NCBI GenBank assembly: GCA_030730545.1 | Contig: JANQUX010000462.1 | Span: forward strand, 1-15,234 | Source: Maribacter sp. | GTDB taxonomy: Bacteria; Bacteroidota; Bacteroidia; Flavobacteriales; Flavobacteriaceae | Reading direction: 5' to 3' | DNA: 15,234 nucleotides | In this document: piece after piece, positions 1-6,148 of the stretch | Numbering within the stretch: position 1 is the stretch's first letter | How the letters are laid out: every line of letters begins with the position of its first letter | Translations under genes and position numbers: made by a program | The notes under the pieces: model-generated | Told to the model about the DNA's origin: nothing | The model's input: the letters and a program-made list of their open reading frames with translations, nothing else | Database searches by the model: none

Positions 1-104
1 ATAATATCTTTACCTTCCGCTCTTAATTCACGGGCCTTTGCGGCCATTTCCAAAGTAGCTGACGGTGTAACGCTGTTAATTCTGTCCGAAAGTTGATTGC
101 TCAT
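1..104 (-). CDS. Class I/II PLP-dependent aminotransferase (aspartate aminotransferase-like), N-terminal fragment
   Basis: Only the first 34 codons are inside the window, starting at an ATG at 104-102 and running off the left edge. The peptide begins MSNQLSDRINSVTPSATLEM and continues with a KARELRAEGKDI segment. This matches the amino end of class I aminotransferases of the aspartate aminotransferase group, where it precedes the conserved glycine/glutamate-rich substrate loop. Such enzymes are cytosolic and move the amino group between aspartate (or another amino acid) and 2-oxoglutarate using pyridoxal phosphate. The PLP lysine and arginine sites lie outside the window, so substrate specificity cannot be judged. 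The start is 15 bases downstream of the stop of the desaturase gene on the same strand, so the two are probably co-transcribed. Confidence 0.85.
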   Translation of the reverse strand, partial: MSNQLSDRINSVTPSATLEMAAKARELRAEGKDI

Positions 105-119
105 GGGTGCTCTTAATTT

Positions 120-1220
120 CTAGTATTGTAAAGTAGGCTCTTTGCCTAGCTCTTTTAAATGTTTGAAGTGCGAAATTATAGCTTTTCTAGTAGTTTTATA
201 CTCGTGATATGGTAAATTAAATTCCTGTGCCGTCTGTTTCACAATTTTCGAAATTTTTGTGTAATGTACATGACTTATGTTAGGAAAGATGTGGTGTTCC
301 ACTTGATGGTTTAATCCACCGGTAAACCAATTCACAATTTTGTTTTTGGTGCCAAAATTTACAGTAGTAAACAATTGATGAATAGCCCAAGTATTTTTCA
401 TCGTACCTGATTCATCTGGTAACGGAGTGTCTGCATGATCAACAATATGTGCTAGTTGAAAAACCATACTTAATATTACCCCTGCAACATAATGCATCAA
501 AAAGAATCCGATTAATATTTTCCACCATGCGATATCTAAAATCAACATCGGTAGAACAACCCAAATAGTAATGTATAATAATTTTGTTACGATCAAGGTG
601 CTCCAATTCATCGTGGCACTAGGTAATTTACCGTATGACAATTTACGCTTTGTATACCTGTACATTTGCTGAAAATCGGTAGTAATAGCCCAGTTGAAGG
701 TTAAAAGTCCGTAAAGTAACACAGAATAAAAGTGTTGAAACTTATGGTGTTTTTTCCATTCTGCATGTTTCGAAAAACGCAAAATTCTACCCGCTTCCAT
801 GTCTTCATCATGTTCATGAATGTTGGTATAAGTATGGTGAAGCACATTGTGCTGTACCTGCCAATTATAAACATTACCAGCAAGAATGTAGATGCTACTG
901 CCCATTAATTTGTTTACCCATTTTTTATTGGAATACGCACCGTGGTTACCATCATGCATAACATTCATGCCAACACCTGCCATACCAACACCCATAACGA
1001 TAGTTAAAATGATATTGGCCCAATTTGGTAGACCTAAGGTTAGTATTAGAAAATAAGGTGCAAGAAATAAGGTGAACATCACTAACGTTTTAACGTGTAA
1101 TCTCCAGTTTCCTGTTTTCTTTAATTTATTAGTTTTGAAATAATCATTAACTCTGCTGTTCAATGTTTTAAAAAACTTTGCAGAATCAGTTCTTGGAAAA
1201 CGAATGGTATCTTGTGCCAT
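120..1220 (-). CDS. Membrane fatty acid desaturase (acyl-CoA/acyl-lipid desaturase family)
   Basis: This 366-residue integral membrane di-iron desaturase introduces a double bond into a fatty acyl chain. The three histidine clusters that bind the iron pair are all present: HDGNH at residues 89-93, HNVLHH at 124-129 and QVEHH at 306-310. Hydrophobic membrane segments lie at about 45-63, 68-86, 105-118, 207-230 and 235-256. The third box begins with Gln, as in front-end (delta-5/6 type) and some delta-9 acyl-CoA desaturases, but there is no fused cytochrome b5 domain, so regiospecificity cannot be assigned from sequence. The ATG at 1220-1218 fits the family's usual length. It diverges from rsmG across a 120-base gap and sits just upstream of an aminotransferase gene. 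A role in adjusting membrane fluidity is an inference from the family. Confidence 0.93.
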   Translation of the reverse strand: MAQDTIRFPRTDSAKFFKTLNSRVNDYFKTNKLKKTGNWRLHVKTLVMFTLFLAPYFLILTLGLPNWANIILTIVMGVGMAGVGMNVMHDGNHGAYSNKKWVNKLMGSSIYILAGNVYNWQVQHNVLHHTYTNIHEHDEDMEAGRILRFSKHAEWKKHHKFQHFYSVLLYGLLTFNWAITTDFQQMYRYTKRKLSYGKLPSATMNWSTLIVTKLLYITIWVVLPMLILDIAWWKILIGFFLMHYVAGVILSMVFQLAHIVDHADTPLPDESGTMKNTWAIHQLFTTVNFGTKNKIVNWFTGGLNHQVEHHIFPNISHVHYTKISKIVKQTAQEFNLPYHEYKTTRKAIISHFKHLKELGKEPTLQY

Positions 1221-1267
1221 AATTTGGTAATCTTTTACTTAGTACTATGTAATTGAATCTATAATTT

Positions 1268-1298
1268 TTTGATAGCTTAATTAAAAGCTAAATCTTTG
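1268..1298 (+). promoter_or_regulatory. Candidate Bacteroidota promoter for rsmG
   Basis: A TTTG at 1268-1271 is followed after exactly 19 bases by AATCTTTG at 1291-1298. This is one mismatch from the Bacteroidota -7 consensus TAnnTTTG and has ideal spacing. Transcription would start near 1305, leaving a leader of about 35 bases before the rsmG ATG. The spacer contains an inverted repeat, TAGCTT at 1273-1278 and AAGCTA at 1285-1290. Confidence 0.45.
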
Positions 1299-1329
1299 CA
1301 TCAGTGAATATACTAATATTATCTACTTA

Positions 1330-1337
1330 CAAATATA
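1330..1337 (-). promoter_or_regulatory. Candidate -7 element for the desaturase gene
   Basis: Read on the minus strand, 1337-1330 is TATATTTG, a full match to the TAnnTTTG -7 consensus. It would give a leader of roughly 100 bases before the desaturase ATG. I see no matching TTG/TTTG box at the proper distance upstream, so this is only a partial promoter match. It overlaps the leader of the divergent rsmG transcript. Confidence 0.3.
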
Positions 1338-1340
1338 AGC

Positions 1341-1976
1341 ATGACTGTTGAAATCATATTTGAAAATTTTCCCAATTTATCTGAAAATCAGAAACAAAAT
1401 TTTAGAAAATTAGAGGAATTGTATAAAGATTGGAATCAAAAAATAAATGTGGTTTCAAGAAAAGACATAGATGAACTTTATTTAAGACATGTTTTGCATT
1501 CATTGGGAATTGCAAAATTTATAACTTTTAAAGATGGTTCATCGATATTAGATGTTGGCACCGGCGGTGGTTTTCCTGGAATACCATTAGCTATTATGTT
1601 TCCTGAAGTTCATTTTACTTTAGTGGATTCTATCGGTAAAAAGATCAAAGTAGTGAACGAGGTGGTCGAAGGTTTACAACTAACCAATGTTACTACTATA
1701 AATGCTCGTGTAGAGGAGATACCTGGTAAATTCGATTTTATCGTCAGTAGAGCTGTGGCGGCGATGCCAACTTTTGTACATTGGATAAAAGGAAAAATAA
1801 AAAAGGAATCAGCACACACGGTAAGAAACGGAATACTGTATTTAAAAGGCGGAGATCTGAATGACGAGTTAAAAGACTATAGAACCGCAGAGGTCTATAA
1901 TTTGACCGATTACTTCAAAGAAGATTTCTTCGAGACGAAGAAAATGGTTTATCTGCCGCTTAAATATAAAGGTTGA
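1341..1976 (+). CDS. rsmG: 16S rRNA (guanine-N7) methyltransferase RsmG (GidB)
   Basis: This 211-residue cytosolic enzyme uses S-adenosylmethionine to methylate N7 of a guanine in the 530 loop of 16S rRNA (G527 in E. coli numbering). Loss of the enzyme is known to cause low-level streptomycin resistance in several bacteria. The sequence carries the family's N-terminal helical part, with WNQKINVVSRKDIDELYLRH at residues 31-50. The SAM-binding glycine loop DVGTGGGFPG is at 71-80, the acidic loop VDSIGKK at 95-101 and the SRAVA motif at 136-140. Length is normal for Bacteroidota RsmG. The ATG at 1341 is the first in frame and follows a promoter-like element. It stands alone on the plus strand, and no terminator is seen until the bidirectional hairpin about 245 bases downstream. 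Confidence 0.96.
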   Translation: MTVEIIFENFPNLSENQKQNFRKLEELYKDWNQKINVVSRKDIDELYLRHVLHSLGIAKFITFKDGSSILDVGTGGGFPGIPLAIMFPEVHFTLVDSIGKKIKVVNEVVEGLQLTNVTTINARVEEIPGKFDFIVSRAVAAMPTFVHWIKGKIKKESAHTVRNGILYLKGGDLNDELKDYRTAEVYNLTDYFKEDFFETKKMVYLPLKYKG

Positions 1977-1985
1977 GCGTAAGTA

Positions 1986-2102
1986 TTAAAGAAGAAATGA
2001 ACTGTAATATGCCTTCTTGTATTTACGGGCAAATTCTTTTAAATAATTCCATGCGTGAATCTGAATGCAGGTCATATGTAATCTTAAGTTATTGACTGTC
2101 AT
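1986..2102 (-). CDS. Candidate small protein of 38 residues, unknown function
   Basis: A short open frame runs on the minus strand from ATG 2102-2100 to TAA 1988-1986. A second in-frame ATG at 2075-2073 would give 29 residues. The product is basic and aromatic-rich, with a central amphipathic-looking stretch HAWNYLKEFARKYKKAYYSS at residues 16-35. I do not recognise a family. Three points suggest it may be real. The peptide has a protein-like composition, a TTG-N20-GAAATTTG element sits just upstream, and its stop lies only 9 bases from the convergent rsmG stop in a gap otherwise free of genes. It has no signal peptide or membrane segment. It could equally be a chance frame in an untranslated region, so conservation in related genomes is the deciding test. 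Confidence 0.35.
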   Translation of the reverse strand: MTVNNLRLHMTCIQIHAWNYLKEFARKYKKAYYSSFLL

Positions 2103-2126
2103 AAGCAATTGATTTTAAGTGAAGTA

Positions 2127-2157
2127 CAAATTTCGGTAAATTACCTTGAGTTTACAA
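2127..2157 (-). promoter_or_regulatory. Candidate promoter for the small ORF at 1986-2102
   Basis: On the minus strand a TTG at 2157-2155 is followed after 20 bases by GAAATTTG at 2134-2127. This is one mismatch from the Bacteroidota -7 consensus TAnnTTTG at acceptable spacing. Transcription would begin near 2120, about 18 bases before the ATG at 2102. Confidence 0.35.
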
Positions 2158-2220
2158 TTAATTAACGTTAAATTTACATTGATATTGTATTGAAGACGTG
2201 TTAATGTTTCTTAAATAATA

Positions 2221-2258
2221 AAAAAGCCCCATAAACAAATTTCTTTATGGGGCTTTTT
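2221..2258. terminator. Strong bidirectional intrinsic terminator
   Basis: A perfect 15-base-pair inverted repeat spans 2221-2235 and 2244-2258, around an 8-base loop. The arms are AAAAAGCCCCATAAA and TTTATGGGGCTTTTT. The GC core is GCCCC/GGGGC, and each strand ends in a run of T, so it can stop transcription both ways. It lies 21 bases past the stop of the DinB-like gene, which it most likely terminates, and about 245 bases past rsmG. Together with the candidate small gene it accounts for the recognisable content of the gap 1977-2279. The remainder of that gap is AT-rich and shows nothing I can name. Confidence 0.9.
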
Positions 2259-2279
2259 AGTATCGTTTACATATTATTA

Positions 2280-2792
2280 TTATTCACTCCAAGGTGGCAC
2301 GACACCGTTTGACCTGGCATACGCTATAAGCTGACCTTTGTGCTCACCGTTATGCTCCATAATCGCTAATAATCCGCCTAGTTTATTCGATTTCATAAAT
2401 CCGAAATCAACTTCGTCATTAAGGTTGATATCTTCAACCTTGGTAATATTTTCTAAAACGAACTCGTTAGATTTTTTAAGAGCTGCAATGATATTTTCTT
2501 TACCGGTAATTTTACCTAAGTTCATTACGTCTACATCTTCTGGTGGAGCAAATCCTAATTTAGAAGCTAAAAAGTAATTTCCTCCTGCAACGTGTAAAAG
2601 GGCTTCGCCAACAGAGCTGATACCTTCTGCTGGTCTCCAATCATATTTTTCTTCAGGAAAAGCCTCTGCAAGTTGAATTACTTGATGTTGGTTTCCGGTT
2701 AAAACACCTTTGATTGTGTTCTGTGTCAGTTCTTCTTGCGCATAAGAAAAGCATCCTGCAAATAAGAATGCTACGAGTAATAACTTTTTCAT
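2280..2792 (-). CDS. Exported DinB/YfiT-like putative metal-binding four-helix protein
   Basis: This 170-residue protein of the DinB/YfiT-like superfamily has a secretion signal. The N-terminus MKKLLLVAFLFAGCFSYAQE has a basic start and hydrophobic core, and most likely a signal peptidase I site at Ala18-Gln19. The Cys14 context (FAGC) makes lipoprotein processing a weaker alternative. The three histidines that usually hold a divalent metal in this family are visible at H67 (in ALLHVAG) and at H147 and H151 (EHNGEHKGQL). Related proteins include thiol S-transferases and uncharacterised damage-inducible proteins, so no reaction can be named here. Despite the name it is unrelated to the polymerase DinB. 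It is probably a single-gene unit, since the pruA terminator lies upstream of it and its own hairpin lies downstream. Confidence 0.88.
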   Translation of the reverse strand: MKKLLLVAFLFAGCFSYAQEELTQNTIKGVLTGNQHQVIQLAEAFPEEKYDWRPAEGISSVGEALLHVAGGNYFLASKLGFAPPEDVDVMNLGKITGKENIIAALKKSNEFVLENITKVEDINLNDEVDFGFMKSNKLGGLLAIMEHNGEHKGQLIAYARSNGVVPPWSE

Positions 2793-2862
2793 AATTAGTT
2801 TGTTATGGTTGTTGAAAGTAATGTGTAATACACGTAATGTAAACTAAAATAAGGGTTATGTC

Positions 2863-2893
2863 AAAAAAAAGGCTGAATTTGAATTCAGCCTTT
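2863..2893 (-). terminator. Intrinsic terminator of pruA
   Basis: The arms GGCTGAAT (2871-2878) and ATTCAGCC (2883-2890) pair around a 4-base loop and are extended by AAA/TTT at the base. On the minus strand the stem is followed by a run of eight T (complement of the A-run 2863-2870). It begins about 11 bases past the pruA stop and points in the pruA direction. Confidence 0.88.
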
Positions 2894-2903
2894 AAAGTCG
2901 TTT

Positions 2904-4532
2904 TTATCCTAAAAACGGATACCTGTAATCTACAGGAGTGACAAAAGTTTCCTTAATTAATCTTGGAGAAACCCAACGTAAAAGGTTTTGAGCTGATCCA
3001 GCCTTATCGTTTGTTCCAGAAGCTCTTGCTCCACCGAAAGGTTGTTGGCCAACTACAGCACCTGTAGGCTTATCATTGATATAGAAGTTACCGGCACAAT
3101 TTTGTAATGCCTTTGTAGCTTCGTCAATAGCATATCTATCTTGAGAAAGTACAGCGCCTGTAAGTGCGTACTCAGAAGTACCATCAATTAATTGTAATGT
3201 TTCGCTCCAATCTTTATCATCGTAAACGTAAATAGTCACTACAGGACCGAACAATTCAGTTTCCATAGTAGTGTATTTTGGGTCTGTAGTTAAAATAACG
3301 GTCGGCTCAATAAAGTATCCTTTAGATTTATCAAAAAAACCACCTGCATATATTTCAGCATTTTTGTCTTCTTTGGCTTGTGTAATATACTTCGCCAATT
3401 TATCAAAAGAGCCTTCGTGTATAACGGCAGTAATAAAATTACTCATGTCTTCAGGAGAACCAGGTTTGTTAAAAGAAGCGATATCGGCCTTAACATATTC
3501 TAAAATCTCTTTAGAAGTAGATTTCGGTAAATATACTCTCGAAGCTGCGCTACATTTTTGACCTTGAAATTCAAATGCACCCCTTGAAATAGCCGTGGCT
3601 ACTTGTTTAGGATTGGCGGTTGGGTGTGCTAAAATAAAATCTTTACCACCAGTTTCACCAACTATTTTTGGGTATGTTTTATAGGTATGAATGTTATTTC
3701 CTATTTGCTTCCAAAGTTCTTTGAATACATGCGTAGAACCTGTAAAGTGAATACCAGCAAAGTCTGGGCTAGCCAATAATGTTTCGGTAATCATAACTGG
3801 GTCACCATAAACAACATTGATAACTCCGTCAGGTAAACCAGCTTCTTTAAAAACATCTACAATAACTTTTGCAGAGAAAATTTGAGAATCACTCGGTTTC
3901 CATACAACAACGTTCCCCATCATAGCTGCACTTGCAGGTAGATTACCGGCAATGGCGGTAAAGTTGAAAGGAGTAATTGCGTAAACAAATCCTTCTAGAG
4001 GGCGATATTCTACTCTGTTCCAAATACCTTCGGCAGAATCTGGTTGCTCTGCATAAATTTGAGACATGTACTCTACGTTAAAACGTAAAAAGTCAATTAA
4101 CTCGCAAGCGGCATCTATTTCTGCTTGGTGAATATTTTTAGATTGTGCGATCATTGTCGCCGCATTAATCTTCGCACGGTAAGGACCTGCAAGTAGCTCA
4201 GCAGCTTTCAAGAATATAGCTGCGCGTTGTTCCCAAGTTAAGTTGGCCCATGCAGTTCTAGATGACAAACAGTTGTCAATCGCTGATTGTACATTTTCTT
4301 TAGTAGCCGTATGGTAGGTACCAACAATATGTTTGTGGTCATGTGGAGGAGACATTGGCTTAGTATTGCCTGTACGTACCTCTTCACATCCAATGTACAT
4401 AGGTACATCTATCTTGTTATTAAAATATGCCTTGTATTGTTCCAAAACCGCTTCTCTTTCTGGAGACCCAGGAGCATAGCTTTTAATTGGTTCGTTGAAT
4501 GCTGTAGGAACTTGAAAAAATCCTTTACCCAT
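2904..4532 (-). CDS. pruA: L-glutamate gamma-semialdehyde dehydrogenase (1-pyrroline-5-carboxylate dehydrogenase)
   Basis: This 542-residue NAD-dependent aldehyde dehydrogenase oxidises glutamate-5-semialdehyde, which is in equilibrium with pyrroline-5-carboxylate, to glutamate. It is the second step of proline catabolism. The sequence shows TPFNFTA at 187-193 (oxyanion-site Asn190), WKPSDSQ at 211-217 for cofactor binding, FTGST at 263-267, GETGG at 292-296 with general-base Glu293, and the nucleophile Cys327 in EFQGQKCSAASR. The length and the C-terminal PVDYRYPFLG fit the stand-alone PruA type rather than bifunctional PutA. I choose the ATG at 4532-4530, which gives MGKGFF as in relatives. 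A TTG two codons earlier is in frame but less likely. A full -7 element lies 30 bases upstream and a terminator follows. No proline dehydrogenase gene is present in the window. Confidence 0.96.
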   Translation of the reverse strand: MGKGFFQVPTAFNEPIKSYAPGSPEREAVLEQYKAYFNNKIDVPMYIGCEEVRTGNTKPMSPPHDHKHIVGTYHTATKENVQSAIDNCLSSRTAWANLTWEQRAAIFLKAAELLAGPYRAKINAATMIAQSKNIHQAEIDAACELIDFLRFNVEYMSQIYAEQPDSAEGIWNRVEYRPLEGFVYAITPFNFTAIAGNLPASAAMMGNVVVWKPSDSQIFSAKVIVDVFKEAGLPDGVINVVYGDPVMITETLLASPDFAGIHFTGSTHVFKELWKQIGNNIHTYKTYPKIVGETGGKDFILAHPTANPKQVATAISRGAFEFQGQKCSAASRVYLPKSTSKEILEYVKADIASFNKPGSPEDMSNFITAVIHEGSFDKLAKYITQAKEDKNAEIYAGGFFDKSKGYFIEPTVILTTDPKYTTMETELFGPVVTIYVYDDKDWSETLQLIDGTSEYALTGAVLSQDRYAIDEATKALQNCAGNFYINDKPTGAVVGQQPFGGARASGTNDKAGSAQNLLRWVSPRLIKETFVTPVDYRYPFLG

Positions 4533-4561
4533 TGTCAAAATTTTTAAATTAAAAAGTTGAC

Positions 4562-4569
4562 CAAAGGTA
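4562..4569 (-). promoter_or_regulatory. Candidate pruA promoter -7 element with overlapping direct repeat
   Basis: Read on the minus strand, 4569-4562 is TACCTTTG, an exact TAnnTTTG match. It would place the transcription start near 4556, about 24 bases before the pruA ATG. No exact TTTG box is seen 19-21 bases further upstream, only TTTAG around 4590-4586. A 9-base direct repeat GTACTAAAA at 4567-4575 and 4583-4591 overlaps this region. Confidence 0.5.
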
Positions 4570-4604
4570 CTAAAAGGGTGCTGTACTAAAAACTATAAAA
4601 GACT

Positions 4605-4994
4605 TTAGTTAAGTGCGAAAGGTGCGCTAAATTTAAAAGTAGGAATATATACTCTGAATTTTTGAGCATTGTCCATATTTACCATATTATAATGACCTTT
4701 CATTGCGCCTATTGGTGACTTAAGCAAGCAACCAGAATTGTATGTATGAGATTCGCCGGGCTGAATTACCGGTTTTTTACCAATAACACCTTCGCCGTCT
4801 AAGGTTTCCATATCATTCAAAGAATCATATATTTTCCAATGACGAGAGGTTAGTTGAACAGCATCTTTACTTTGGTTCTCAATGGTAATCGTATACCCAA
4901 AAGCATAATGCATTTTGTAGTTTTTAAAGAACGTGCCTTCAAAAGTAGTTTGAACCGAAATTTTAATGCCTTTAGTAACCTGTGTTATCATCAT
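4605..4994 (-). CDS. apaG: ApaG (Co2+/Mg2+ efflux protein-like, DUF525 domain)
   Basis: This 129-residue single-domain protein is of the ApaG family, a fibronectin type III-like beta sandwich also found in the eukaryotic proteins FBXO3 and PolDIP2. Its molecular role in bacteria is not settled, although mutants have been linked to Co2+ resistance and Mg2+ efflux. The family pattern is clear: YTITIENQS at 34-42, QLTSRHWKIYDS at 46-57, GEGVIGKKPVIQPGES at 67-82 and SGCLLKSPIGAMKGHY at 87-102. Two adjacent ATG codons (4994 and 4991) are both possible starts. Its start is 2 bases past the stop of the DUF3667 gene, indicating co-transcription and perhaps translational coupling. The usual enterobacterial partner apaH is absent here. 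Confidence 0.95.
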   Translation of the reverse strand: MMITQVTKGIKISVQTTFEGTFFKNYKMHYAFGYTITIENQSKDAVQLTSRHWKIYDSLNDMETLDGEGVIGKKPVIQPGESHTYNSGCLLKSPIGAMKGHYNMVNMDNAQKFRVYIPTFKFSAPFALN

Positions 4995-4996
4995 AT

Positions 4997-6121
4997 TTAA
5001 TATGTAAATACGCTTGCAGCGATTAATATGGTTATTGCTATAATTCCTAAAATAACAAATAATGTATTAAGGAAAAAATACTTTATAACCGTTTTAACTC
5101 TTCCTTGTTGATAGAAATTCCGCATTGCTTTGTAAAGGTAAATAGCGAATATTAAAATAAAGAATCCTTCGCTATTAATATTGAACACTGCGTTGATCAA
5201 ATTACTAACAATGAGCAAGATAAATAATAAGGACTGGTTGTGGAAACTAAAGATTAAATGATCGGTATAAGTGTATTTTTTTCTGATATAGACCATCCAA
5301 ATGAAAATAGAAAAGAACGGAAGAAAGAAAAATGTGGTGAATGGTAGTTTTGATATTAAAGAATTTACGAAAGTTCCTGGTCGTTTTTCAATGTCAACAA
5401 AGCTGTTCGCTAAGTTAAAGGCCATTTCATTTTCTCGGTTTTCAGGTATTTCAAATTTTGTTACACCTTGTTCAAAAAAGTAAATGGTGTCATGTTTAAT
5501 TATGGAGTTGAAAAAGTCTATTTTTCCTAAAAATCGACGAGTAAGATCTTCTGTATTAATTTCTTTAAAGTATGCCTTAGGATTTTTTAAAATGGTAGAA
5601 TCTTTATCGCTAATTCGGTTCTTGAAAAACCTGTTAATCTGAAGCGAGTCCATTTGAGTTAAGGCTAGCTGTTTTTCTTCTTCATTGTCAAATTCTATTT
5701 TTTCGAATTCTTTGTTCAGGTCAAATATTGGTTTTTGGTTGTTGTACCCATATTTGTTGAAAGACTCAAATTTGCTGTTAAAACTAATAATCAAGAAATA
5801 GATTATAGATAAACTTAATAAAAAACGAAAGGGGTTGGTGTATGATAGGCGCTTGCCTGAAATGTATTCTCTTGTTATTTTACCGGGCTTTAAAAGTAAA
5901 GCGGTTAAGGTTTTTAATAATTTAGAGTCATATGAAAAATAATTGGCGAGAAACTCTTCGAAAAAATCTAAAAGAGAAAGTTTCTTAGTGCTATTAGCCT
6001 GAGAGCAATTAGGGCAAAATTTGTCGCTTAGCTCTAACGGATGACCGCAATTAAGGCAGTCTACTCCTCTGTATTTTAGTTTAAATCTTCCTGCTGGTTG
6101 AATGGCTGGTTTGTTCTCCAT
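4997..6121 (-). CDS. DUF3667 zinc-ribbon membrane protein
   Basis: This 374-residue protein has a small N-terminal zinc ribbon, with cysteine pairs C22/C25 (CLNC) and C36/C39 (CPNC), followed by the DUF3667 core. Residues 47-100 include the conserved-looking KPGKITREYISGKRLSYTNP at 78-97. Predicted membrane helices lie at about 98-115, 258-279, 294-313, 318-332 and 347-371. The stretch 116-255 between the first and second helix is hydrophilic and rich in Lys, Glu, Asn and Phe. It has no signal peptide, so the zinc ribbon should be cytoplasmic. The function of the family is unknown. It lies 27 bases after the plug gene and 2 bases before apaG, so it very likely shares their transcript. Whether it acts with the secretion system is unproven. 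Confidence 0.85.
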   Translation of the reverse strand: MENKPAIQPAGRFKLKYRGVDCLNCGHPLELSDKFCPNCSQANSTKKLSLLDFFEEFLANYFSYDSKLLKTLTALLLKPGKITREYISGKRLSYTNPFRFLLSLSIIYFLIISFNSKFESFNKYGYNNQKPIFDLNKEFEKIEFDNEEEKQLALTQMDSLQINRFFKNRISDKDSTILKNPKAYFKEINTEDLTRRFLGKIDFFNSIIKHDTIYFFEQGVTKFEIPENRENEMAFNLANSFVDIEKRPGTFVNSLISKLPFTTFFFLPFFSIFIWMVYIRKKYTYTDHLIFSFHNQSLLFILLIVSNLINAVFNINSEGFFILIFAIYLYKAMRNFYQQGRVKTVIKYFFLNTLFVILGIIAITILIAASVFTY

Positions 6122-6148
6122 AAATTAATGAAAAACGTAAATATACAG

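Noticed and set aside
2280..2792. Taking the DinB-like protein as DNA polymerase IV or as an SOS gene
   Set aside because: It belongs to the unrelated DinB/YfiT-like four-helix superfamily, has a secretion signal, and lacks polymerase motifs. No LexA-like site is evident.
3271..3561. 96-codon plus-strand open frame inside pruA
   Set aside because: It is antisense to the catalytic region of pruA, which is clearly coding, and shows no independent signal.
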